Origin: Prasinococcaceae sp. CCMP 1430
Lineage: Eukaryota > Prasinodermophyta > Palmophyllophyceae > Prasinococcales > Prasinococcaceae
DNA length: 64,000 nt
Direction of reading: 5' to 3'
Assembly (NCBI GenBank): GCA_013416795.1
Contig: RQSC01000028.1
Location: 276,480-340,479, forward strand
The notes under the pieces were generated by a model. The model worked only from the letters and a program-made list of their open reading frames with translations. It searched no databases and was not told the DNA's origin. The position numbers were made by a program, and so were the translations under genes. This document shows positions 29,891-39,252 of the stretch, one piece after another; position 1 is the stretch's first letter; each line of letters starts with the position of its first letter.

Positions 29891-30903
29891 ATGTCGCGTC
29901 CCGAGCTCTACGGCCCGGCGACGGTCGTGTACAACAAGGAGGCCGCCGCCAAATACACCGACGCATCGCGCAACGTTGAGATCCAGGCCAAGCTCACGGC
30001 GCGCGCCATCGAGCTGCTCGCGCTGCCCAAGGACGGCAAGAGGAAGTTCCTGCTCGATGTGGGCTGCGGCTCGGGCCTCTCGGGCGAGCACATCACCGAA
30101 GCGGGCCACACGTGGGTCGGCACAGATATCTCCGAGGTGCGCGCGCCGGGCAAAGCCGAGGCCCTCCCTGTCCCTCTCACTCTCTCGCGCGAGCGCGTGC
30201 GCCGCGCCCCCGCGCCCTCGCTGACGCCGCACTGCACCCGCGGCCGCCCGGAACATACCAGGACATGCTCAACATCTGCGAGGAGCGCGAGAGTGGCGGG
30301 AGCGTGTGCAGGTCAGACATGGGCGATGGCTTGCCATTCCGCTCGAACTCGTTCGACGGCTGCGTGTCCATCTCAGCGGTGCAGTGGCTCTGCAACGCAG
30401 ACCGCTCCTGCGACGTCCCCAAGCTGCGCTTGAAGCGCTTCTTCACCAGCCTGTACCGCTGCCTCGTGCGCGGCTCGCGCGCCGTGCTGCAGTTCTACCC
30501 GCACTCACCCGAGCAGGCTGAGCTCATCACAACAAGCGCAATGAAGGCAGGCTTCTCCGGTGGCCTCGTGGTCGACTACCCCAACTCGACCAAGGCGAAG
30601 AAGTACTACCTCGTGCTCATGGCCGGCGCGCCGTGCATGGAGGTCCCGCTCGGTGAGGGCGCCGCCGGGGAGGCCATGGGGGCTGACGACGTCTACCAGC
30701 AGGGTTATGGGCAGGCGGGTATGGGTGGCAAGGGCTTGTCGCTCGGCAAGCGCGCTCGCCAGCTGCAGAAGGGGCGCAGGAATGAGCCAGAGGTGAAGGG
30801 CAAAGCGTGGGTGAACAAGAACAAGGAAAAGCGAAGGGCGAGGGGGCTCGAGGTTAAGCGGGACTCCAAGTACACAGCAAGGAAGCGCAAGGCGAGGTTC
30901 TGA
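29891..30903 (+). CDS. BUD23: 18S rRNA (guanine-N7)-methyltransferase
   Basis: Two exons: 29891..30136 and 30262..30903, GAG|gtgcgc...taccag|GAC, phase 0; 295 aa. Exon 1 has RPELYGPATVVYNKEAAAKY and the SAM-binding motif LLDVGCGSGLSGEHI with VGTDIS. Exon 2 continues DMLNICEER and has GLPFRSNSFDGCVSISAVQW, all diagnostic of BUD23/WBSCR22. The C-terminus (KNKEKRRARGLEVKRDSKYT then RKRKARF) is the conserved basic tail. The enzyme methylates G1575 (yeast numbering) of 18S rRNA with TRM112 as partner, needed for 40S export. Confidence 0.95.
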
Positions 30904-31329
30904 GCGCCTTGTCTTTTTTAAAAACATGTACATACTGTGACAGCACTCGATAGTGGCCGAGCATTGCGTGCACTGGTGCGCTCATCAGCGCAGCCATCGT
31001 CGCGCGGGGCCTCAAAAGTCTCAGGTGTACGTAGCAGCAAGGCGTGTTATAAGGATTGGTGCTCGCCGCGTTGCTCTCGTCTTCTGAGCTTCCACGACAT
31101 CGCGAGCCCCCCGCCTTCCTCCCTTGCCGCGCCCGCCACCCCAGCCCCCGGCACCAGGCCGCCCGCACACGCGGGCGCCCACTCGGCGCGCACTGTGCAG
31201 CCCAGCGTGCCCGGCGGATCTAAGCGGTGTCACTCAGCTTCCTGCAGCAGCAGGAGCGAACGCTGCTCGTGTCTTTTCTCCTAATCAATCGTTGCTCGAA
31301 CGGATCACCGCCACAGTGGCAGGTGGGGC
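30904..31329. other. Convergent intergenic region BUD23 / eIF1
   Basis: About 425 bp between two stop codons. It contains the 3' ends of both genes. No frame with protein-like character and no RNA gene was seen. Confidence 0.4.
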
Positions 31330-32103
31330 TTAGAAGCCGTGAAGCTGGAGTGCGCGACGGTGGGCAGCGAAGCATGATGCGTCAGCACACTTCTCCCGAT
31401 CGCGCAGGGGCCGTGTCGTGGCGGTGGCGGTGGCGGCGACAGCTGGTGCATGCGGCATCTCGTGCGCGCGCGGGGCGGCACGCGCACCTTGATGAGGTCC
31501 TTCTTGACGATCTTGGACTCGGTAAGGAACTCCTGCACGTTCTTGCGCTGATCGCCCTGCAGCTGGATGACCTGGCCCAGCTCGGCGTCCTCGACGACGC
31601 AGCCGTTGCAGCAGTACGTCTTCTTGAGGCTCTTCAGGATCTTGCTCTTCCCGTACTTCTCCGGAATGCCCTGCACGGTAGTCAGACTCTTGCGCCCGTT
31701 GCGCTGCTGGACGCGCACATGCACATAATCCTTGTTCGCGGCGACGGAGGTGTCCTCGCCGGCGGCTTCCGCGAACGGGTCTGCGGTGGTGCAAAGTGAA
31801 GTGGGGGTCGGCAGGCAGCAGAAGCCGGCGGGGGGCGGCGCAGGGCACGCGTGCCAACGTGAGGAGCGCACACAGGACGCATCCATCGCACACGTGAGGC
31901 GCGGCAGCGGCATGATGCGCGCCACGGCGGGGTCGCGTCGTCGCACGCCCGAGTGCGGCGGCGGCGGCAGCGCCAGCGGCGGCGGCGGCGGAGGAGGAGG
32001 AGGAGGAGGAGGAGGAGGAGGAGGAGGCGGCGGCGGCACATCGGGACGGGAGGTGGGCAGCGTCGAGCGTCAGGCGCGGGATGGTCAGCTCTGGTTCCAG
32101 CAT
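31330..32103 (-). CDS. EIF1: Translation initiation factor eIF1 (SUI1)
   Basis: Exon 2 (31780..31488) encodes DPFAEAAGEDTS, then DYVHVRVQQRNGRKSLTTVQ, GIPEKYGKSKILKSLKK, CCNGCVVEDAELGQVIQLQG and DQRKNVQEFLTESKIVKKD, an unmistakable SUI1 domain. The last exon (31344..31330) is only 15 nt: IK|gtgcgc...ctccag|CTTCACGGCTTC-stop gives the family-typical ending LHGF. eIF1 scans for the start codon on the 40S subunit and guards AUG fidelity. The first exon is not settled: exon 2 begins in phase 1 (G|AC), and the candidate ATG at 32103 (MLEPELTIPRL) has no perfect donor. The upstream intron holds a GGA/TCC repeat. Confidence 0.9.
   Translation of the reverse strand: MLEPELTIPRLTLDAAHLPSRCAAAASSSSSSSSSSSSAAAAAGAAAAAALGRATTRPRRGAHHAAAAPHVCDGCVLCALLTLARVPCAAPRRLLLPADPHFTLHHRRPVRGSRRRGHLRRREQGLCACARPAAQRAQESDYRAGHSGEVREEQDPEEPQEDVLLQRLRRRGRRAGPGHPAAGRSAQERAGVPYRVQDRQEGPHQGARAAPRAHEMPHAPAVAATATATTRPLRDREKCADASCFAAHRRALQLHGF
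31985..32030. repeat. (GGA)n / (GGC)n triplet repeat
   Basis: About thirteen GGA units flanked by GGC units, in the 5' part of the eIF1 gene, polypurine on the plus strand. It would code poly-Ser or poly-Arg if read, but most likely lies in the eIF1 first intron. Confidence 0.85.
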
Positions 32104-32172
32104 GGGCGGCCTCCTGCGCCCACGCCATGCGGCGCGCACGCGCCGGGGTGGGGGAGGGGGGCGGGGCATCAA

Positions 32173-32180
32173 CCCTAGAA
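32173..32180 (+). promoter_or_regulatory. Telo-box-like motif (AACCCTAG)
   Basis: ACCCTA-core element in the divergent region between eIF1 and eL6. In plants such telo-boxes occur in promoters of translation-machinery genes, which fits both neighbours. It is a short motif and could be chance. Confidence 0.3.
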
Positions 32181-32676
32181 AAGGAGGCGCAAAAAGAGCG
32201 CGCCGCGGCCAGCATGGCGCACCGGCGGCGGCGGCGGCATGCCGCCGCGCAGCGGCTCGCTCCGGCGGGCACTGGGGATGGGCGCCTCGCGGCTTGGGTG
32301 GCCTCCCGGACGCGCTGCCCCCAGCCGCAGCCGGGTGTGCCGCCGCTGCCTTTGCTGGCGCGCGGGTGTCCGTCCAAACAGACGCTGCCGTCCTGCCGGT
32401 GGCGCGGCTGCGCCCGCCTTGCTCCGGCGGCGGCGGTAGCCGTCGCCCCCGCCGCTGCTGCCGCCACCGCCGCCGCCGCCGCCACCAGCCGCGCTACGGC
32501 GTCAGTGCGTGCCCCCGCCGCCGATCCCGACGGCTTCGTAGCGGCGCTGGAGACTCCTCGCCGGCCGCGCAGCGCCGCCTCCACCCCGCTTGCCGCACGC
32601 GCGCCCGGACGCTCGCTGACGCCAAACAACCCCACCCGCTCGCTGGCGCCTGTCATTCGCGCCCCGCGCAGCCACC

Positions 32677-33049
32677 ATGCCGAAGGCCGCGCGCATGTAC
32701 CCGGCGGACGACGTGTCCAAGCCGCTGCGCAAGCCCAACACGCTCAAGCCCACCAAGCTGCGCGCGTCGATCGCGCCCGGCCAGGTGCTCATCCTGCTCG
32801 CGGGCCGCTTCAAGGGCAAGCGCGTCGTCTTCCTCAAGCAGCTTGAGTCGGGCCTGCTGCTCGTCACCGGCCCCTTCAAGGTCAACGGCGTGCCGCTGCG
32901 CCGCGTCAACCAGCGCTACGTGATCGCCACCTCGACCAAGGTCGACGTGGCGGGTGCGGACGTGGCGGCCGTGGGCGACGCCTACTTCAAGCGTGAGGCC
33001 GCGGCCAAGGGCAAGAAGGGCGAGGACGAGTTCTTCGCGGAGGGTGGCG
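32677..33049 (+). CDS. RPL6: Large-subunit ribosomal protein eL6 (N-terminal and central part; last exon not found)
   Basis: About 124 residues of a clear eL6: [18 protein letters not shown], then [51 protein letters not shown] and [20 protein letters not shown]. At GGCGAG|gtgcgt there is a good splice donor exactly where the family's conserved C-terminal segment (LPxxYxxxQKAVDxxLL...LKxRFSLxxGxxPHxxxF) should follow. No such exon is present before, within or after the next gene up to 35.35 kb. The frame instead stays open without a stop into the secreted glycosyltransferase starting at 33148. See findings. Divergent from eIF1. Confidence 0.88.
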
Positions 33050-33147
33050 AGGTGCGTCACGAGCCGCACGCGCCTGCCCGCCCGCCGTCGCCCGCGCGCC
33101 CGCGCGCGCGTGCGCTCGGCGGTGCGCGCGCGAACCGGGCCGGGGGC

Positions 33148-34857
33148 ATGCCCTGGGGCGCCGGGTCCGCGCTCGTGCTCGCGCTTGCCCTGGCGCTCGC
33201 GGCGAGCGCTGCAGCGCCGTCGGCGGCGTTCGAGCCCCACCCGGACGCTGAGCACGATGTTCACATCGTCTTCTCCACCGAGTGCACGACGTACTTCGAC
33301 TGGCAGACGCTCGGCCTCGCGTACTCGCACATCCAGGCGTACGACAAGGCGGGCCTCGCCCACCCGCCGCTCACTCGCCTGATGGCGTGCGACAAGGAGG
33401 CGTGGGCCGGCGAGTACCTGTGCTCCGAGTGGAGCCACCCCTCCCACTCGACGCACTGGCACCCTAACTGGGGAGTACACCCTGTGACGGGCGATCACTA
33501 CACGCCGTACAACAAGCCTGCGTCCGTCAAGCACTGGCTCGAGAACGGGAACCCAAAGGCGAGAGTGATAGTCATCCTCGACGCCGACATGGTGATCCGC
33601 GCGCCGATCGGGATCTCGCAGACAGGCGTGCTCCCCGGGCGCCCCGTCAGCGCGCTGTACGGCTACCTCATCGGCGTGTACCCCGAAAACTACATGAAGG
33701 TCAAGGAGGAGGTCCAGTGTCAACCCAACTGCAACTTCCAGCAAGTGGGGGGCTTCATGGTGCACTACCGCGAGGACATCGAAAAGGCCGCGCCCCTGTG
33801 GCTGCACTACACGGAACGCGTGCGTCAGGACAAGGACTCGTGGGGCAACACTGGCGACATCTTCAACAGCAACGGGAAGTCTGGCCCGCCGTGGATCTCG
33901 GAGATGTACGGTTACGTCTTCGGCTGCGCCGAGGCCGGCCTGAACCACACCGTTTCGAACGACTTTATGCTCTACCCGGGCTATTCACCACCCAAGGAGC
34001 CTTTCCCCTTGGTGTTGCATTACGGCATTACCTTCGATGTGAACGATTACGCCTTCGACAAGCACTGGTACAAAAACGGCCACTTCTATCAGGAGTGCCC
34101 TGGAGAGACCTTCGTAGAGCCCATCCCCGTGGACTCGCTCGCCGAGAAACAGGGCACGCTCGAGTGGAGGCGCAAAGAGATCGCGCTCTTCTGTGCATGG
34201 ACGCTGCACGAGTCGCAACTCTGGCATAATAACCGCAAGTGTGGCGGCGATGGCGTCGTAGAGAAATTCACACGCTACAAGTGCAGCACGTCCGCGAACA
34301 ACGTGCGCCGCTGCACAGCGAAGAAGAGCACCGACCCAGCCTTCGACCCGCGCGAGGAGCTTGAGAGCCATTGCAAGGACAAGGAGACAGCCTGCTGCGA
34401 TTGGGCTACGAAGGGCGAGTGCGACAACAACCCAGGTTTCATGACCGAGTCGTGTCCGCGCAGCTGCGGCATCTGTGGGGACAGCGGCGGATGCGTGGGC
34501 GCAGGCGGCGGGGAGGGCACGAGCGAGCAAAACGGCGGCACTGCAGCCAAGGCGACCGCGAAGGTGCGCGGGGTGGCCCCCGAGGTCGCGTCGGTTGCAC
34601 ATCGCACAGCCGATGACTCGGAGCGGGAGCACAAGGCTAGCGCGCACCAGGCGTCGCGCCTGGGTGCGCTGGCGCCGCGGCTCGGGCTCGGCGAGCGAGG
34701 CACTTTGCTGCCAGCAGACGCGCGCGGATGGATGCTAGCGAGCTGGGGAATGCTCGCGGTGGGTTTCATGGCGGGCTGCATGTTCGCGCGCGCCAGCGGC
34801 GGCACGAGGGGCGGTGGGGTCGGGCTGCGCACGCGTGGCAGGCGAGTTGCGCGGTGA
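33148..34857 (+). CDS. Peptidyl serine alpha-galactosyltransferase-like (SERGT) with ShK domain
   Basis: 569 aa from ATG 33148. Signal peptide ([21 protein letters not shown]), then [20 protein letters not shown], the opening signature of the SERGT/HPAT glycosyltransferase group. Further conserved blocks: [29 protein letters not shown] (DxD-like motif), [42 protein letters not shown] and [12 protein letters not shown] six-Cys ShKT domain lies near residues 400-450 ([13 protein letters not shown]...CPRSCGICG). A C-terminal transmembrane helix ([20 protein letters not shown]) suggests a membrane-anchored Golgi/ER enzyme. In Chlamydomonas and plants it galactosylates Ser of hydroxyproline-rich glycoproteins. 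The frame is in phase with upstream eL6. Confidence 0.86.
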   Translation: MPWGAGSALVLALALALAASAAAPSAAFEPHPDAEHDVHIVFSTECTTYFDWQTLGLAYSHIQAYDKAGLAHPPLTRLMACDKEAWAGEYLCSEWSHPSHSTHWHPNWGVHPVTGDHYTPYNKPASVKHWLENGNPKARVIVILDADMVIRAPIGISQTGVLPGRPVSALYGYLIGVYPENYMKVKEEVQCQPNCNFQQVGGFMVHYREDIEKAAPLWLHYTERVRQDKDSWGNTGDIFNSNGKSGPPWISEMYGYVFGCAEAGLNHTVSNDFMLYPGYSPPKEPFPLVLHYGITFDVNDYAFDKHWYKNGHFYQECPGETFVEPIPVDSLAEKQGTLEWRRKEIALFCAWTLHESQLWHNNRKCGGDGVVEKFTRYKCSTSANNVRRCTAKKSTDPAFDPREELESHCKDKETACCDWATKGECDNNPGFMTESCPRSCGICGDSGGCVGAGGGEGTSEQNGGTAAKATAKVRGVAPEVASVAHRTADDSEREHKASAHQASRLGALAPRLGLGERGTLLPADARGWMLASWGMLAVGFMAGCMFARASGGTRGGGVGLRTRGRRVAR

Positions 34858-35351
34858 CACGGGCGTGCGGGTCTGTGCCCCGCACGAGTGCCAGCGCGTG
34901 CATGCCCGCAGTAATGCTTTTCATTCTCATGTGCCCGCGGGACCGAGCAGGCTCGACTCAAGCCGGCGTGCAGGCCTCCGAAAGCGCGCTAGGACCGATG
35001 GAGCGCGTGCGGGCGCGCAGAGGGAAGGGGGGGTGAAGGGGCAGTGTGGCGCGCCGTGGCACGACGCGATGCATGTGCCGGTGCCGGGAGCGCCGCGGGC
35101 TGCGCCGCGCCAACTGCGCTGCGCTCGGGGGATTCGAACGCCCGAAGCGCACGGCGACGATACCAGCGTTGCGTGCGCATTTTTGATAGCGAATTCGAAT
35201 GCGTCTTTAGGGCGGCACAGCGCGTGCGGGCGCGTCGTCCCACCCCGACTTCCCGCCCCACCTCACCTCACACCCACCCATCGCCACCACCGCCGCCGGC
35301 TCGCACTCCGCAGGCGTTTGCCTCCATCGGACGCGAGCGAGGGCGGCGGCG
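34858..35351. other. Intergenic region; no gene seen
   Basis: About 490 bp between the glycosyltransferase and the SEH1-like gene. It was checked in three plus frames for the missing eL6 C-terminal exon; none of the expected residues was found. A GATTCGAAC word at 35131-35139 resembles a tRNA B box on the minus strand, but no matching A box or cloverleaf could be drawn. Confidence 0.4.
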
Positions 35352-36382
35352 ATGGCGGCGGCAGGCGTGGACTCGTCGCACCTCACGTCGCTGGCGATTG
35401 CGCACGGAGCGCTCGGCGGGGCGCCGGCGGCCGCGCTCGCCGTTCGCGCCGGCGGTAGCGCGGTGGTGGCGGCGGCGGTAGCGCGGCGGCCGCTGCGCGG
35501 CCGGGCGGCGCGCTCGAGGTGTGGACGCGCGCGGTGGCAGGGGGGGGGTACGGCCTGGCGCAATCCATCGCACCGCGCGCGCCGGGGGCGGAGCCCGAGA
35601 TGATCGAGTGGGCGCCGCACGAGGCATGCCAGGGGGGCGACACGCTCGCTGCGGTGTGCGCGGACGGCTCAGTGGCAGTGTACGCGGGCGCGGCGCCGGG
35701 GCAGATGCGGCTGGTGGCGACGCTCACAGACTGCAAGGCGACCTGCGCCGCCTTTGCACCGGCAGGAGGCGTGATTGGCCTTGCGTTGGCGCTCGGCGGC
35801 GCCGATGGCGCGGTGTACGTCTACGTAGCCGAGGAGGGCCACGCAGACGACTGGCTGCTGCAGGGGGTGATCGACGGCGCTGTGCCTGCCGCCGCTGGCG
35901 CCGGCGGCGTGAGTTGCCTGGCCTGGAGCGCTGGCACGTCGCCCACGCCGGGGCTTGTCGTCGGTGGTGGCGGGGGGGCAGCAGTGTGGGCTCTTTGCGG
36001 CGCGCTCAACCGCTGGAACGCAGTCGCGTCGCTCGGGTGCGGCGCGTGCGAGGGAGGCTGCACGGCGGTGGCATGGGCAGAGAACATTCGCGCGAGAAAT
36101 GTGGAGACGGTGGCTGTGGCGAGCGCGGACGGCGTGCGCGTGTACGAAGTGAGGGGATCCGCCGACGCTGCTGCGATTGACGCCACCGAGCGCGAAGCTT
36201 CCGATCCATCGTGCGCTGCCGGGGCGCCGCTCATGCACGCTCATGCAGACGACGCGGCATCGTCGCTCGATTTCGACGCTGCTGGCGCACAGCTCGCCGC
36301 GGGCTTCCCGGAAGGCGAGGTGCGCCTGTTCGCCGTCAACGCGCTCGGCGAATGGGGCGACTTCAGCTCAGTGGCGCTGTAG
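35352..36382 (+). CDS. SEH1: SEH1-like WD40 protein (nuclear pore / GATOR2 type), frame break near start
   Basis: The main frame 35519-36382 (287 aa) has degenerate WD40 repeats: EMIEWAPHEACQGGDTLAAV, GVSCLAWSAGTSPTPGLVVG, then a run matching SEH1 blade 4-5 (CTAVAWAENIRARNVETVAV followed by ASADGVRVYEV). The last repeat is AASSLDFDAAGAQLAAGFPE. SEH1 sits in the Y-complex of the nuclear pore and in GATOR2. The likely start ATG 35352 (MAAAGVDSSHLTSLAIAHG) is in another frame; the two frames must be joined between about 35445 and 35515, in a GGC/GCG-rich stretch, by a tiny intron, an indel or a sequence error. The C-terminus seems short for SEH1. Confidence 0.62.
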
Positions 36383-36697
36383 ATGCGTGCCTCAGTGCGG
36401 CGCTCTCAGCGCCCACGGCAGAAACGTGCGTATGTACCATCCGATGGTACAGTAAGTTCGAAATGTTCACCTCGCACATTTGAAACAATGTCAACAGCCG
36501 GCCAGGGCGTGCCAGACAGCGCTCGGCGGCCCGCCCTGAGGCCCGCGAGGTATCTGCGTTGCCAGACCGTTGGTAGAGCTCTGCCTCGCACGACGGGTGC
36601 GGGGTGGGCGGTTGTGCGTCGCGCCTCGCCACAGTCTTGCCTGGCGGGAGTAGGAGCGGCGGCGGCCGGCGGGGCCGGTGTGTGCGCATGTTTGGCA
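36383..36697. other. Short intergenic region upstream of the GT92-like gene
   Basis: About 315 bp. The plus frame of the next gene is open through most of it, but residues there lack protein-like character, so it is treated as promoter/5' UTR. A palindromic GTACCATCCGATGGTAC lies at 36434-36450 and may be a binding site. Confidence 0.35.
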
Positions 36698-39164
36698 ATG
36701 CCGCCTGGTTCGACTCTGGCGTGGAAAGAGCGGCTTGCGACGGCCCGAGGGGTGGCCTCGGAGATGCGCGCCGAGGATGAGAGCGCAGCCGACGGCTGCC
36801 GCAGTGCGAGCCGAGCCCTGCGGCCCGCAGATGTCAGGTCTGCGAGGCTGTTGCGGCAGCGTTTCAAGTTGTTACTTGTGTGGGCATTATCGACGGCTGT
36901 GTTGGCGCCTGCTGCCGCTGGCGAAGAAGTGGCGCGGCGCAGAAAGCTGGCTGTCGACGCGTGCATTGCCGACAAGCTTGCGGGAGCTGAGCACCTCAGG
37001 AAGAGCTCTGACACTGTCGACAAGAGGTCGCGCGCGCTCGAGAAGGTGCAGGCCCGCACGGTGTGCAGTATGCACCCCGCTCAAGCGGTCCAGTGGCCGC
37101 ATTTCAAGGTCAAGCGCTTTGCCAACGCTCATCGGCTGACGTACCATCCTGCGCAGCGGCGGGGTGCGCCGTTTACGTCCGCTGATACGCCGATTGCGTC
37201 AACTGGAGACGTGACAGCGGCCGAAGATGCATCGGAGAGGGGCCCGCGAGGCATCATGAAGACGTTCCCACAGTTCGCATTTTCATCGGATGGGTACAGC
37301 TTCGCAGCTGATGCGTTCTTGCACGACGCTGGTCTGGGGGAGACTGGCGAAGGCGGCGTGGTGCTGACGCCCCCCGACGTTCGCGGCAGGGGCGCTGGTG
37401 CTGCGCAGCGCGACGACAGCAGTGGGCGCAGCGGCGGCGGGGTGGTGGCTATCGTGCTCTCTTCGTCTCTTCAAGAAACACCAGCGCCAATGCCGCTGAG
37501 GTGCAGCTTCGCTGTGGGCGATGACGCGGGCGCGACAGTAGGCGGGCCACAGCAGTGGTACGCCACAGTGGAGACCCAGGCCGAACTCCACCTTTTTGGC
37601 ACTCGCTACGCTCAGCCCGAAGGCGCATCTAAGCGCGAACACTACGAATTCATGCACGTATACACTATTCTGTGCCCCCTGCCCGCCGAATTCGTGCTTC
37701 AGGTGGCTGGGCCGGCGCCGGCGCATGGCAAGGAGGGTGAAATTGTCGACGGCGCGAGGCTCTCGCTGCGATATTATCACATGGATACGGACAACGCCAC
37801 GACCGCCAAGGACGTGGCTTGGATGCAGCCTCTCACATTCAGAGACATGCGAATTGCACCCCCTCCGGCACCCCCCCCCGCCGTGGTGGACTGCGCGATG
37901 TGCCTCTCAGGCGTGTTCGGGATTGGCGGCGGGCGATTCTTGCCAGAATACATTGAGTACCATCGCGCTCTGGGCATAGGTCTATTCGAGTTCTTCGACG
38001 TGGACAGCTCAGGCGCGGCAGCGACGCAGTTGGAGGGGTATGCCCGCAGCGGGGTCGTCCGGTTGCGCGACTGGAGCGCCGTACCTGGAGAGCAGGGCTT
38101 TGTGCAGAAGCGACCGCCTGGCATGGCCCCTTGGAAGGCAACAGATGAGAAGCACGCCATGACTCGTGTAATGCAATGGAGACACATGCAGCACTGGTAT
38201 CATGGGCATTTATTAACGCATCAGGCCTGCTACTGGACCCTCCGGCGCCGGGCCAAGTACATCCTCATCAACGACATCGACGAGGTGCTCGCACTGTGGC
38301 GAAAGCCTCACACTTTGCAGCAGGTGCTAATGCCGTGGATGGAGCGGGCTCACAACGAAAGCGGCGGACGCATACGCGGCTTCTCCCTGGAGAACCGCGT
38401 CGCACCGCCAAATTTAATCAGTGCAGCGCAGCTGGGCGGCCAGAGGCCTGCCAACGGAAGCTGCGACGAAGACTGCGAGCTATTGTCCCAGTCGCTGTTG
38501 GCGGCGTTGACGCACGAGCAGATTCGCACCACGCACAACGTGGGCACCTACCACGATGGCCGATGGAAGTACATGCTGCGCGTCGCGGAAGAGGATAACA
38601 GGGCGCACGTACATCCGATATACTTTCACGCCATATATTTCTCCTTCCCGGATGCTATGGCTGACGTTTTGGATCGCGTGATGACATTGGTCCCTACAGA
38701 CGTCGCATACCTGAGACACCTTGTGCCGTATCCACGCCTGGCAAGACCACCGTCGGACTTTGACTTTCCCACACGAGGGTACGGCTTCAAGCCCTTGCCG
38801 AAGGCACCGATACTCTCAGCGATGCGTGTACGTGTTGCGTTGCGCCGTGCCTGTGAAACCCGCGCGCGCGGCCTCCAGGAGTGTGTGTGAGGGGATGCTG
38901 CAGGGAGGAGCCCCACTGCAGGGAGGAGCCGCTGACCCGTCGCGCGGGCGTCGTTCCCTGCACGTGTGCCTTCACGTCCGGCGCGCCATGCATGCACGCA
39001 CGCAGGCCATTCGGTCTGGTCCGCCGTGGCTCAAGGACACCTACGCAGACTCGCCGAGCAGCCTTCGCGCATCCGACGTGGAAAGGATAGGATCCGGCGA
39101 GGGCACATTGCCGCTGATGTGCCTCGGCTCCCTCGCTCACAACTATTCCTACCTGTGCGCGTAG
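36698..39164 (+). CDS. GT92/DUF23-like glycosyltransferase, type II membrane protein
   Basis: Two exons: 36698..38827 and 39006..39164, CGT|gtacgtg...cacgcag|GCC, phase 0; about 762 aa. A membrane anchor (LLLVWALSTAVLAPAAAG) precedes a stem. The catalytic part is in the C-terminal half: DCAMCLSGVFG, then FLPEYIEYHRALGIGLFEFF and DVDSS, YARSGVVRLRDW, AKYILINDIDEVLAL (DxD motif), and GRIRGFSLENRV. This order is that of glycosyltransferase family 92 (galactosyltransferases in animals and plants). It likely adds sugar to surface glycans in the Golgi. The intron carries a 15-bp tandem duplication (CTGCAGGGAGGAGCC twice, 38896-38932). ATG 36698 is the first with sensible coding; 36764 is possible. 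Convergent with PRP22 at 88 bp. Confidence 0.8.
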
Positions 39165-39252
39165 TAACCACCACACGTGGCGACCATCGCGCCCACAGAC
39201 CGTCGCCTCTGCGCTTGCATTCGGGAAAATCGTCGAAAACGACCATTGGGCC

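Noticed and set aside
35095-35165. Possible minus-strand tRNA (GTTCGAATC box)
   Set aside because: The T-loop-like word is present but the T stem does not pair fully, no A box lies at the right distance and no acceptor stem could be formed.
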